Shown piece after piece: positions 1-6,759 of a stretch of DNA of 10,463 bases. Position numbers and translations under genes: made by a program. The notes below the pieces were generated by a model. That model made no database searches. It was given only the letters and a program-made list of their open reading frames with translations, and was not told the origin of the DNA. How positions within the stretch are numbered: the first letter of the stretch is position 1; every line of letters begins with the position of its first letter. The stretch is from the NCBI GenBank assembly GCA_937995495.1, contig CALKKA010000066.1, forward strand, positions 1-10,463. Direction: 5' to 3'. The stretch is from an uncultured Phycisphaerae bacterium. GTDB lineage: Bacteria > Planctomycetota > Phycisphaerae > Sedimentisphaerales > Anaerohalosphaeraceae.

Positions 1-2
1 TC

Positions 3-1994
3 ATGGCCCTCAAACAACGCCCCACCGTTCGCGGCAAAATACTTGACCGTTACGGCAATCCGATTGCAATCGACAAGCCTGCTTTCTTCCTGCATATCAA
101 TTATCAGCTGACACGTTATGCGGACCCGCGATGGAGAGAAGCACGAATTCTTCGGGTGCTGACCGATGAGAAAACACGCGCTGAGATCGAGCGAGAGCTC
201 TATGAGGAAAAATGGAAACAGCCCATTGAGGATCTGGAGCAATCCATCGATCTGGCCTGGCATCTTGCCGATGTATCACGAGAAGAGATCGAAGACAACA
301 TCAAACAAATCAACGATCAGATATGGGAGCAGTCCCGTTATGTCTGGTGGAAGCGTCGAAATCAGGACAAAACCTGGCAACAGTATCGCACGCGAACCAA
401 ACCGATTTCGATCCAGGATATTGTTGAGGTCGATCTGGCGGAAATGTACCAAACTTATCCCCTCGTGGAGTTGAAAACGCAGCAGGATCTGCAGCGTGCC
501 CAGAGAGAATTGCTGCAGCTTAAACACTTGGAGATCAAGTCGGAAGCCAAACGAGACTATCCGTATGACTCTGCCGCATGCCAACTCATCGGCTGGGTGG
601 CTCCATGGCGCCAAAGCGAGGCGGAAATCTTCAAAGACGATACCTATATGAGTTACACTCCCGGCGAGGTGGTCGGAAAATTCGGACTTGAGAAGGTGTA
701 TGAACCCGTGTTGCGAGGGCGCCGCGGCGCGGTGAGACATGACATCGAGGGCAATCTGCTTGAACGGATGGAACCCGAGTTTGGCCGGGATGTTCAGTTG
801 ACTATCGACATCGACTTGCAGCGGAAGGTCGAAGCCATGCTGGCGGATAACAACCTGCCACATGGAAATAAGTACTGTGCGGCGGTGGTTCTGGAAGTGG
901 CCAACAATGATATTTTGGCCATGGCATCCATGCCGACCTTTGACCTGAACACAATTCGAAAAACTGAAAATTATAAGCATATTTTCAATCTGAATGACCC
1001 GAATAAACTCTGGCAGCATAAAGCTCTGGAACGGAACTACCCACCGGGTTCCACAGCCAAACCCCTGATCCTGGTCGCCGGACTGGAAGAGAGAAAAATT
1101 ACACCGCACGAACCGATCTCCTGTACGGGCCATGCCCCGCCCGATGGATGGCCACGATGTCTACTGCAACGAAATTACGGAATTGGACACGACGATCACT
1201 TTGGCTCAAACGGCAACACTGCTCGCAACGCCATTCGGGGCAGTTGTAATGTCTATTTCACGCGTCTGGCACACCGCTTGCCGAGCGAACAGTTGCAAAA
1301 GTGGCTCTTTGATTTCGGTTTTGGGCAGCAAATTTTAAAAACACCTGTCATCACAGATGATTCGACAAACGCTGACTTCCAGAGCCGCGGCCTGAAACAG
1401 TCCTGGGGGTGTCTGGAGTACGCTGTCGTTCAAGGGCAAGTTTCATCGGCTTCAGAATTAGAACTCCTCCCAAAATGGGAGCTAAAATGGTGGGGGATGG
1501 GACAAGGCAGTCTGCGAGTCAGTGTTCTTCAAGTTGCCAATGCCCTGTCAGTCATCGCACGGGGCGGCGTGTACAAATTTCCCCGACTCGTCCATGATGA
1601 AAACGACCCTTACAACGAAATCGGATTAAGAAGACTTCCCATCTCAAATAAAACACTGTCTGTGGTCCGTGACGGGATGAAAGCCGTCGTCTATGAATCC
1701 CACGGAACAGCGTACAATGAATTCAGCAAACCCGGCAACAAAAGCGTTTTATTTGATCGTAATATAACAATCTACGGCAAGACCGGGTCGACTGAAAAAC
1801 CTTATCATGCCTGGTTCGAATGTATTGCCGAAGACAGCTCAGGCCGAGCCCTTGTGATTGCGGTTCTTGTGGAACGCGGTGAAAGAGGCGCCGGTGAGGC
1901 TGCCCCGCTGGGCCATCAGATTTTGCGTTATTGCAATGAAGCCGGTTACATCGGGAAAAGACCTATCGAGCCGCCGTCAGCGATTCAGCCATAA
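3..1994 (+). CDS. mrdA: Penicillin-binding protein 2-like transpeptidase (class B PBP), 5' partial
   Basis: D,D-transpeptidase that cross-links peptidoglycan from the periplasmic side of the inner membrane, probably during cell elongation with RodA. Numbering is from the ATG at position 3. An RG-x-I-x-DR-x-G motif sits at residues 10-18, the G-x-x-GLE-x-x-YE pedestal motif near 224-233, and the transpeptidase domain at about 290-650. Its three active-site motifs are S350-TA-K353, S414-C-N416 and K593-TG. The YPPGST context of the catalytic serine and the MGQG...VSVLQVANAL block are typical of PBP2; FtsI has EPGS instead. No membrane anchor is visible before the RG motif, so the real start is almost certainly upstream of the window and the ATG at 3 is internal. 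A long Trp-rich, charged stretch (about residues 35-135) enlarges the N-terminal module. The last 32 bp overlap the 3' end of ftsI on the other strand. A different elongation-type class B PBP is the main alternative. Confidence 0.88.
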   Translation: MALKQRPTVRGKILDRYGNPIAIDKPAFFLHINYQLTRYADPRWREARILRVLTDEKTRAEIERELYEEKWKQPIEDLEQSIDLAWHLADVSREEIEDNIKQINDQIWEQSRYVWWKRRNQDKTWQQYRTRTKPISIQDIVEVDLAEMYQTYPLVELKTQQDLQRAQRELLQLKHLEIKSEAKRDYPYDSAACQLIGWVAPWRQSEAEIFKDDTYMSYTPGEVVGKFGLEKVYEPVLRGRRGAVRHDIEGNLLERMEPEFGRDVQLTIDIDLQRKVEAMLADNNLPHGNKYCAAVVLEVANNDILAMASMPTFDLNTIRKTENYKHIFNLNDPNKLWQHKALERNYPPGSTAKPLILVAGLEERKITPHEPISCTGHAPPDGWPRCLLQRNYGIGHDDHFGSNGNTARNAIRGSCNVYFTRLAHRLPSEQLQKWLFDFGFGQQILKTPVITDDSTNADFQSRGLKQSWGCLEYAVVQGQVSSASELELLPKWELKWWGMGQGSLRVSVLQVANALSVIARGGVYKFPRLVHDENDPYNEIGLRRLPISNKTLSVVRDGMKAVVYESHGTAYNEFSKPGNKSVLFDRNITIYGKTGSTEKPYHAWFECIAEDSSGRALVIAVLVERGERGAGEAAPLGHQILRYCNEAGYIGKRPIEPPSAIQP

Positions 1995-3726
1995 CCGGTT
2001 CGGTCGTAGCCGGTTCAGTCACCCCCAAATACCGGAGCGTATTTTCAATAATTGCACCCACGACCGGTGCTGCAACACGGCCACCACTATATCCTTTTCC
2101 AAGGGAGCGTTTGGGTTTTCGGATGGAAACCATCACGACAACCGCAGGCTTTTCAGCAGGTGCCCCACCGACAAATGAAGCCACATAGTTCTTCCAGTCA
2201 TAGTGCCCGTCTGTGGCAATATTCGCCGTGCCTGTTTTTCCCCAGACCTGGCAGTTTTCCAACTTGGCCTTGTCACCGGTCCCCTCATTAACCACATCGC
2301 TCAGCGCGGTTTGGACCATCCACTCAGCCACTTCGGTTTTGATAATATAACCCATTCCCTTGGGAGGTTGTCTATCCTCAACGATGCGTCCCTGACCATC
2401 GACAACTGCTCGGACAACATGCGGTTTGACCACATAGCCGCCGTTGGCCAGAATGCTGTAGGCACGGCAGATCTGAATTGGCGTCACCATCACCTCGTGG
2501 CCGAAGGGTATGCGCGTCACAGAGTATCGGCTCCATTTTGGAAGTGACCACACCAGTCCCGGTTCCTCGCCGGGCAGATCAATTCCGGTCCGGCTGGAAA
2601 ACCCGAACAGTTTCAGGCCATCATATAAATTTTCTTGGCCCATCTTCAGGCCAATCTTGGCCATGCCAATATTGCTGGAATGGATAATGATCTCACGAGC
2701 AGTCAGCATCCCGTACTCATGGTTACCATATTCGCCAATACCCCCGTATTTTGACCATTGGCCGTTCTCGCAATCGAATTTTTCTTCATAGCCAATCATT
2801 CCTGAATCCAGCGCCATCGTTGCAACCAACGGCTTGAAGATACTGCCCGGTTCAAACGGATCGGTCAGAGCACGGTTGCGCATTTTATCCTGGGGCGTCG
2901 TCGAGAACGCGGCGGGGTCATAATCCGGCAACGAGACCATCGCCATAATACCGCCAGTCCAGGGGTCCATCACCACAGCGACCGCCGACTCAGCTTCATA
3001 CTCCTCCATCTTCTGCTGTAGAGCCTCATGCACAAACCGCTGTATCACCGAATCAACGGTCAGCACCAAATTCAGACCGTCTTCGGCGTCGTTTCCCTTC
3101 GTCGTCTGGGCACCGATGGGATCACGACCCACATCGACCACAAAAAAATGCTTTCCTTGCTTTCCTGCCAATATATTATCATAACGCAGTTCAAGTCCGG
3201 AAAGCCCGGTATCATCGGCCCCTACAAAGCCCAATAAATGACCCGTCAGATTTCCCGCCGGATACAGTCGGTCCCAGTTCGGATCGATGCCCAGTCCACG
3301 AAGACGGGCCGCTTGGAGCAATTGCCGCTGGTCATCGCTGATTTCTGATTTAATCTTCACGAATCCGGGATTCTTACTCTCGGCTATCATCCGGCATATC
3401 TCTGGCCCGGGAATCTCTAATATATCCTGCAAAGTCGAAGCCGTCACCAGGATCTGGTCGGGGTACTCGTTGAGGACTCTCGGCTCGACAAATGCGTTGT
3501 ATGTCTTGATGCTTGCGGCGAGCACCCGGCCTTGTGAATCAAGAATCTGACCGCGGCGCGGTGTTTCAACACCGAAAGCACTTAGCTGCCGCTGGCTTCT
3601 CTCCTGAAATGCATCTCTATCATTATACTTCAGATCAAACACACGCCAGAACAGCGCACCAAAAGCCAGCACGATCATGGTCAGAAACACACTCATAATC
3701 CAGATTTGACGACGGTTGACATTCAT
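1963..3726 (-). CDS. ftsI: FtsI/PBP3-type septal peptidoglycan transpeptidase
   Basis: Class B penicillin-binding protein that cross-links septal peptidoglycan in the division complex, acting with FtsW and the FtsL/FtsB/FtsQ group. The 587-residue product has a short cytoplasmic tail, one membrane helix (about residues 8-28), an RRG-x-IL-D motif at 57-63, a pedestal domain, and a transpeptidase domain at about 240-560. The three motifs are S295-IF-K298 in an EPGS context, S350-S-N352 and K497-TG-T500. No PASTA repeats follow; the C-terminus is a short Thr/Pro/Glu tail. An upstream in-frame ATG at 3795 would lie deep inside the preceding gene. The ATG at 3726 is preferred because it forms an ATGA overlap with the ftsL-like stop, has GAGG 10 nt upstream, and puts the helix at the usual distance from the N-terminus. 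It is the last gene of the operon; murE does not follow. Confidence 0.93.
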   Translation of the reverse strand: MNVNRRQIWIMSVFLTMIVLAFGALFWRVFDLKYNDRDAFQERSQRQLSAFGVETPRRGQILDSQGRVLAASIKTYNAFVEPRVLNEYPDQILVTASTLQDILEIPGPEICRMIAESKNPGFVKIKSEISDDQRQLLQAARLRGLGIDPNWDRLYPAGNLTGHLLGFVGADDTGLSGLELRYDNILAGKQGKHFFVVDVGRDPIGAQTTKGNDAEDGLNLVLTVDSVIQRFVHEALQQKMEEYEAESAVAVVMDPWTGGIMAMVSLPDYDPAAFSTTPQDKMRNRALTDPFEPGSIFKPLVATMALDSGMIGYEEKFDCENGQWSKYGGIGEYGNHEYGMLTAREIIIHSSNIGMAKIGLKMGQENLYDGLKLFGFSSRTGIDLPGEEPGLVWSLPKWSRYSVTRIPFGHEVMVTPIQICRAYSILANGGYVVKPHVVRAVVDGQGRIVEDRQPPKGMGYIIKTEVAEWMVQTALSDVVNEGTGDKAKLENCQVWGKTGTANIATDGHYDWKNYVASFVGGAPAEKPAVVVMVSIRKPKRSLGKGYSGGRVAAPVVGAIIENTLRYLGVTEPATTEPVMAESLTAAR

Positions 3727-3962
3727 TCGCTGCTGTCCTCGGAAAAAAAAGTGGGCGGTTGTATCTGCGGCAGTCCCGCCGGATTGACCAGACACTCAAA
3801 CCGAAGCTGTTTTTGCCAAAGCTGTTGGAGCAGCTCTTTTTGCTTAACGGAAGCCTGCTGGTACTGAAAAAACATCCGGCTGGCGGAGGTGCGCAATAGA
3901 ATGGTGAAGATCAGGAAGGCGGTTACTGAAAAAATAACAAGGATCACTCTCAATCGCGACAT
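3723..3962 (-). CDS. FtsL-like small bitopic division protein
   Basis: This 79-residue protein has the FtsL layout: a short basic N-terminus, one membrane helix (about residues 5-23), then a Gln/Lys/Leu-rich helical stretch (about 31-53) that could form a coiled coil, and a short polar tail. FtsL joins FtsB and FtsQ in the periplasm to activate FtsW/FtsI. The call rests on size, topology and position immediately before ftsI, because FtsL sequences are too divergent to recognise by eye. The ATG lies 10 nt after the LysM gene's stop and has no clear Shine-Dalgarno sequence, so translation probably depends on ribosomes finishing the LysM gene. Its stop overlaps the ftsI start as ATGA. It could instead be an FtsB-type protein or a lineage-specific membrane protein. 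Confidence 0.65.
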   Translation of the reverse strand: MSRLRVILVIFSVTAFLIFTILLRTSASRMFFQYQQASVKQKELLQQLWQKQLRFECLVNPAGLPQIQPPTFFSEDSSE

Positions 3963-3972
3963 TCACATTGGC

Positions 3973-4809
3973 TCATTGGGGGGGGATAACTAATCGGGTT
4001 CCGACGGCAACATCATTAGCATTTCTAATCCTGCCCTTGTTTAGTTGGGCGATCTCCTTATAGCGATTACCATCACCTAAATTCTGCTCAGCAATAGACC
4101 ACAGATTGTCACCTTTACGAACCGTATATTCAGAGATCGAACGGATGTCTTTTTTGTCTGCCCAATCAAGTATATCGGATGCTTTCTTTCGCAATATTTC
4201 GGAGGCACTAGGCGCTTTGACCACTTCACTAGACGGATTGACCAACTGATCCATCTCCTCCTCTGTAGGAATCGTTAGTTTCTGTCCCACACAGATATGG
4301 TCTGGTGACTTGAGGATACTGCTGTTTACCTCATACAGTTTTTGGATCACGATCCTACGATTGCCCTCTTCCGGGCCGTAATAATGCTTTGCGATGAAAG
4401 GCAGGATCTCGCCGGATTTGACGACATGCGTTTGTCTCTTAGGAGCTGCTGCGACCTCTTGAACCAAGGTTGGATTGTTTTGGACAACAACCGGCATTTG
4501 CCGCTGCGGCACTAAATCAGGAATTTCAACCTGCGGCGTCTGCTCGGGTGCTGAATCCAATACGATCGTTTCTTGAGGGGGTTCGACCGTACGCTGTTTC
4601 GCAGAGGTGCGGGGAGCAAAGAGCCGGTGAGCCGCGCCGGAGGCACCGTTGCTATTATCCAATACCATATCCTGCCCTGTTACGATCGAAACACTGGTAG
4701 TAGAAGTGTCTTTTTCATGAATGAAATTCGGAAGCCCATTAACCAAAAATGCGATTATCACAATAAAAAACAGCCCCAGCAATAATCCTACCTTGGCGTC
4801 AGCGGTCAT
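3973..4809 (-). CDS. Membrane-anchored protein with two LysM domains
   Basis: This 278-residue protein has an N-terminal membrane helix (about residues 7-24) with the rest predicted to be periplasmic. A low-complexity Pro/Gln/Val-rich linker (about 65-125) leads to two LysM domains at about 127-181 and 227-276, separated by a helical Lys/Asp-rich spacer. LysM2 is canonical (YTVRKGDNLWSIA ... NDVAVGTRLVIP); LysM1 is more divergent (HVVKSGEILPFIA) but keeps the closing VGQKLTIP. LysM domains bind GlcNAc-containing glycans such as peptidoglycan, so a wall-tethering role is likely, and the location in the division cluster suggests septal work. No catalytic domain is visible. An upstream in-frame ATG at 4830 lacks a ribosome binding site; the ATG at 4809 has AAGGGAG 8 nt upstream and is preferred. 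The gene ends in a run of eight C residues just before its stop. Confidence 0.85.
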   Translation of the reverse strand: MTADAKVGLLLGLFFIVIIAFLVNGLPNFIHEKDTSTTSVSIVTGQDMVLDNSNGASGAAHRLFAPRTSAKQRTVEPPQETIVLDSAPEQTPQVEIPDLVPQRQMPVVVQNNPTLVQEVAAAPKRQTHVVKSGEILPFIAKHYYGPEEGNRRIVIQKLYEVNSSILKSPDHICVGQKLTIPTEEEMDQLVNPSSEVVKAPSASEILRKKASDILDWADKKDIRSISEYTVRKGDNLWSIAEQNLGDGNRYKEIAQLNKGRIRNANDVAVGTRLVIPPQ

Positions 4810-4817
4810 CTTGAAAA

Positions 4818-4824
4818 CTCCCTT
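4818..4824 (-). promoter_or_regulatory. Strong ribosome binding site for the LysM gene
   Basis: AAGGGAG lies 8 nt upstream of the ATG at 4809 and inside the seven extra codons that would follow the alternative ATG at 4830. It decides the start in favour of 4809. Confidence 0.7.
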
Positions 4825-4848
4825 TTTCATGATTATACATTATGCAAT

Positions 4849-5775
4849 TTATAAGCGTTTTGCGATCCGTAGTTTGGCGCTTCGTGCCCGAGGGTTTCGA
4901 GTGATCTCTTCACGGCTCGCGGCTATTGGTTTTTTCGTCAGAATGTCATAAATTCCATCAGCTTTATTTTGACGAAAATTTCTTTTGACCCGTCCATCCT
5001 CCAAGCTGTGAAAACTGATGATCGCAATGAAGCCGCCCGGGTTTAGCCGGTCCGGGGCGTCCGTCAGCAGTGTATGCAAACTTTCCAGTTCCCGGTTCAC
5101 CGCGATCCGCAGGGCCTGAAAGGTCCGTGTCGCCGGATGAATCCGTCCGGGATGGGGCGTCAGTTTCATCGCCCGGCAAATCAACATTGCCAATTCCGTG
5201 GTCGTCGTAAACTTCTTCTGCGACCGCTGCTGGACAATGGATCGGGCGATCTTCCGTGAGGCCCGATCCTGTCCGAATTCGTAAATTACATCCGCCAGTT
5301 CCGTCTGGCTTAAGCCGTTTACTAAATCCGCCGCCGTGGTCTTGAGCCGATCATCCAACCGCATATCCAGCGACATCGGCTTTTGAAAGCTCAGGCCTCG
5401 ATCTGCATCGTCTAATTGTCCCGAGCAAAATCCCAGGTCGGCCAAGATAAAATCCACTTTGTCAATGTTTTGGTGTGAGAGAACTTCGTTCATCCCTGCG
5501 AAGTTCTCCCGCACCAGCTCGACCCTGCACGCAAGGTCTGATAAATTTGAATGGGCCCTTTGGATACTGTTTTGGTCCACATCCAGCCCTAGAAGATAAC
5601 CCTCAGGGCCCAACATTCGGCCGAAAATCTGGCTGTGACCTCCATGTCCAACCGTCGCATCGACCATGACCCCATCCTTGGGGAGAAGAATCCATTCCAA
5701 TAACGGCTCCGTAAGTACCGGAATATGTTCAACAGGCAACGATTCGTCCTGAGCGTTGTCCTGTTGGGCCGTCAT
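4849..5775 (-). CDS. rsmH: 16S rRNA (cytosine-1402-N4)-methyltransferase RsmH (MraW)
   Basis: Cytoplasmic SAM-dependent methyltransferase that adds the N4 methyl group to C1402 of 16S rRNA in the ribosomal P site. At 308 residues it is normal length for the family and appears intact. Motifs in order: HIPVL near 17-21; SAM-binding DATVGHGGHS at 39-48; DLGFCSGQLDD at 113-123, where many relatives have DLGVSSPQLD; LDMRLD at 136-141; HPATRTFQALRIAVNREL at 213-230; ISFHSLED at 253-260; and the C-terminal NPRARSAKLR near 294-303. It follows the small unknown gene by 27 bp and precedes the LysM gene by 39 bp. The AAAGGA directly against the ATG is too close for an ideal ribosome binding site, but the start fits the family's usual N-terminus. 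Confidence 0.97.
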   Translation of the reverse strand: MTAQQDNAQDESLPVEHIPVLTEPLLEWILLPKDGVMVDATVGHGGHSQIFGRMLGPEGYLLGLDVDQNSIQRAHSNLSDLACRVELVRENFAGMNEVLSHQNIDKVDFILADLGFCSGQLDDADRGLSFQKPMSLDMRLDDRLKTTAADLVNGLSQTELADVIYEFGQDRASRKIARSIVQQRSQKKFTTTTELAMLICRAMKLTPHPGRIHPATRTFQALRIAVNRELESLHTLLTDAPDRLNPGGFIAIISFHSLEDGRVKRNFRQNKADGIYDILTKKPIAASREEITRNPRARSAKLRIAKRL

Positions 5776-5802
5776 TCCTTTATCCGTTTTTCAAAGATCA
5801 AC

Positions 5803-6012
5803 TCAATTGGCCACAGCCGTCAGTTGCTCAGCCATAATCGCTTCGACGTCCGGCGAGAACGAAACCGCCTCGAACAGTGAGCTTCTGCGTTTGAGCATTT
5901 CCAAACGCTCACCCAGCACGGCCGCTGATGTCAATACCGACTCATCAACGGGCTGTTGTCCGGTCAGACCCTGCCGAAGAATCTCAATTTCATTATTCAT
6001 CCGTGTTTCCAT
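5803..6012 (-). CDS. Small protein of unknown function between mraZ and rsmH
   Basis: I do not recognise this 69-residue product. It is predicted to be mostly helical and soluble, with no membrane segment, signal peptide or Cys/His cluster. A Glu/Leu/Arg-rich middle part (LGERLEMLKRR) is followed by a second acidic helix near the C-terminus. The reading frame extends further upstream within mraZ, but the ATG at 6012 has GGGAGG 5 nt before it and begins 10 bp after the mraZ stop, so it is the likely start; an ATG at 6000 is a poorer choice. The ribosome binding site overlaps the mraZ stop codon (TAGGGAGG), suggesting coupled translation. Spacing, the strong ribosome site and operon position argue for a real gene. 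A role in division or its regulation is only a guess from context. Confidence 0.7.
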   Translation of the reverse strand: METRMNNEIEILRQGLTGQQPVDESVLTSAAVLGERLEMLKRRSSLFEAVSFSPDVEAIMAEQLTAVAN

Positions 6013-6022
6013 ACAAACCTCC

Positions 6023-6502
6023 CTAAAGTTCCATGTCGCGACCTGATTTCGAAAGTTGGGCCTGACGCGCCTGAGCCAACTGGGTGTGGAATTGATGGAG
6101 ATTATCATCCAGATAACGCTCCCAATCGTCCGTGTTCCAGATTTCAATATGGTCTCGAACACCCACAAGCGTCAGTGCCGTTCCCAAATTGGCCCGTTTT
6201 CTTAACTTCTCGTTGATCAGTAATCGTCCCTGTCGATCCAATTCCACCTTGCTGGCCAAAGCGAAGCTCATCCGCTCAAACGAAACGGATTCGTCCGGGG
6301 CGCCCATCCCTGGCGCACCGACAAGGGCGATCTGCTGAAAATATTTTTCGGGGTATAAACAGTAAATGCCGTTGGAGCCCATGGCGAGATAGAAGTTGCT
6401 GCCGTATTGCTCAGAGTCGATCTGGCTCCGCAACTTGTTGGATACGAATAGCCGGCTCTTGCCGTCAATCGTATGTTCATATTCGCCTGTCAACATCAGC
6501 AT
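6023..6502 (-). CDS. mraZ: MraZ, transcriptional regulator of the division cluster
   Basis: DNA-binding protein that regulates the division/cell-wall operon, usually including its own promoter, and sits on the nucleoid. The 159-residue product has two AbrB/SpoVT-like halves, each with the family's D-x-x-x-R signature: DGKSR at 13-17 and DRQGR at 89-93. The N-terminal GEYEHTIDGKSRLFV block is characteristic. The C-terminus ends in a Gln/Ala-rich helix. Three starts are possible: GTG at 6517, ATG at 6502 and ATG at 6496. The one at 6502 has GGGA 9 nt upstream; 6496 best matches the usual MF-x-GEY beginning. It is the first gene of the operon, with a promoter and TGGKA boxes directly upstream. 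Confidence 0.95.
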   Translation of the reverse strand: MLMLTGEYEHTIDGKSRLFVSNKLRSQIDSEQYGSNFYLAMGSNGIYCLYPEKYFQQIALVGAPGMGAPDESVSFERMSFALASKVELDRQGRLLINEKLRKRANLGTALTLVGVRDHIEIWNTDDWERYLDDNLHQFHTQLAQARQAQLSKSGRDMEL

Positions 6503-6511
6503 GGTATTGCG

Positions 6512-6557
6512 TCCCACAAAGTTACCATTTAGTGGGAAATCTTACCACTTCTTCCCA
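6512..6557 (-). promoter_or_regulatory. Array of five TGGGA/TGGTA boxes, probable MraZ operator
   Basis: Five boxes follow each other on the helical repeat. TGGGA is at 6557-6553 and TGGTA at 6547-6543. An inverted copy reads TCCCA at 6537-6533. TGGTA follows at 6527-6523 and TGGGA at 6516-6512. Steps are 10, 10, 10 and 11 bp. MraZ proteins are known to bind tandem TGGG-type pentamers separated by about 5 bp, which is this pattern. The boxes cover the promoter spacer, the -10 and the predicted transcription start, so binding should block transcription. The last box also supplies the GGGA that probably serves as the mraZ ribosome binding site. Boxes 1 and 3 form an 8-bp perfect inverted repeat centred on box 2. 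Confidence 0.75.
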
Positions 6558-6566
6558 CTTTGTCAA
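6539..6566 (-). promoter_or_regulatory. Sigma70-type promoter of the mraZ-ftsI operon
   Basis: A perfect -35 TTGACA (6566-6561), a 16-bp spacer and a -10 TAAGAT (6544-6539, four of six consensus positions) point towards mraZ. The A/T-rich stretch just upstream (about 6567-6610) could act as an UP element. The predicted start of transcription is near 6532, giving a leader of only about 30 nt before the ATG at 6502. The spacer and -10 overlap MraZ boxes 1 to 3. Confidence 0.65.
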
Positions 6567-6652
6567 TAAATAAAAATCGGCTTTTTATGAGAATTGTATA
6601 AATAAATCCTGAAATAAACCCCATTAAAGACGTTTTGACGAGTGTAATCGTT

Positions 6653-6695
6653 ACTATATGTAGACGTCGACAAAGAGATGGACACTATATATGTA
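6653..6695. repeat. Short AT-rich direct repeat in the cusA-mraZ gap
   Basis: ACTATATGTA at 6653-6662 recurs as ACTATATATGTA at 6684-6695, differing by one TA step. Between them are the six-base palindromes GACGTC and GTCGAC. The function is unknown, and low-complexity AT-rich sequence makes chance plausible. Apart from this, the operon promoter and a weak hairpin, I see nothing in the gap between the pump gene and mraZ. Confidence 0.3.
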
Positions 6696-6722
6696 CATTT
6701 TGTAGGCTGATTGGTTGAAATG

Positions 6723-6753
6723 AAAAAATATTTATTCCACGCAGGAACCTGTG
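6723..6753 (-). terminator. Possible weak terminator after the RND pump gene
   Basis: Beginning about 7 nt after the cusA-like stop, the minus strand carries a small imperfect hairpin (CAC-AGG pairing with CCTGC-GTG, or the alternative TTCC/GGAA) followed by AATAAATATTTTTT. The T run is good but the stem is short and imperfect, so this is a weak call. The location between two operons is what would be expected. Confidence 0.3.
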
Positions 6754-6759
6754 AAATAA

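Noticed and set aside
276..1133. 285-codon open frame antisense to the PBP2 gene
   Set aside because: It lies wholly within a clearly conserved transpeptidase gene, shows no recognisable domain, and its composition is that of a shadow frame.
1993..2015. Inverted repeat AACCGG/CCGGTT after the PBP2 stop, as a terminator
   Set aside because: The 6-bp stem is not followed by a T run on either strand, and it falls inside the ftsI coding sequence, where two similar Thr-Glu-Pro codon sets explain it.
3727..3795. Longer N-terminus of FtsI starting at 3795
   Set aside because: It would overlap the ftsL-like gene by more than 70 bp and place odd residues before the normal short cytoplasmic tail. The ATGA start at 3726 explains the layout better.
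4832..4837. Perfect TATAAT on the minus strand just before the LysM gene, as an internal promoter
   Set aside because: No -35 element at 16-18 bp; the matching position reads AAACGC. The region is simply AT-rich.
6635..6662. Plus-strand promoter in the gap (TTGACG ... TATGTA)
   Set aside because: The -10 matches poorly, and it would drive transcription antisense into the pump gene with no plus-strand gene to serve.
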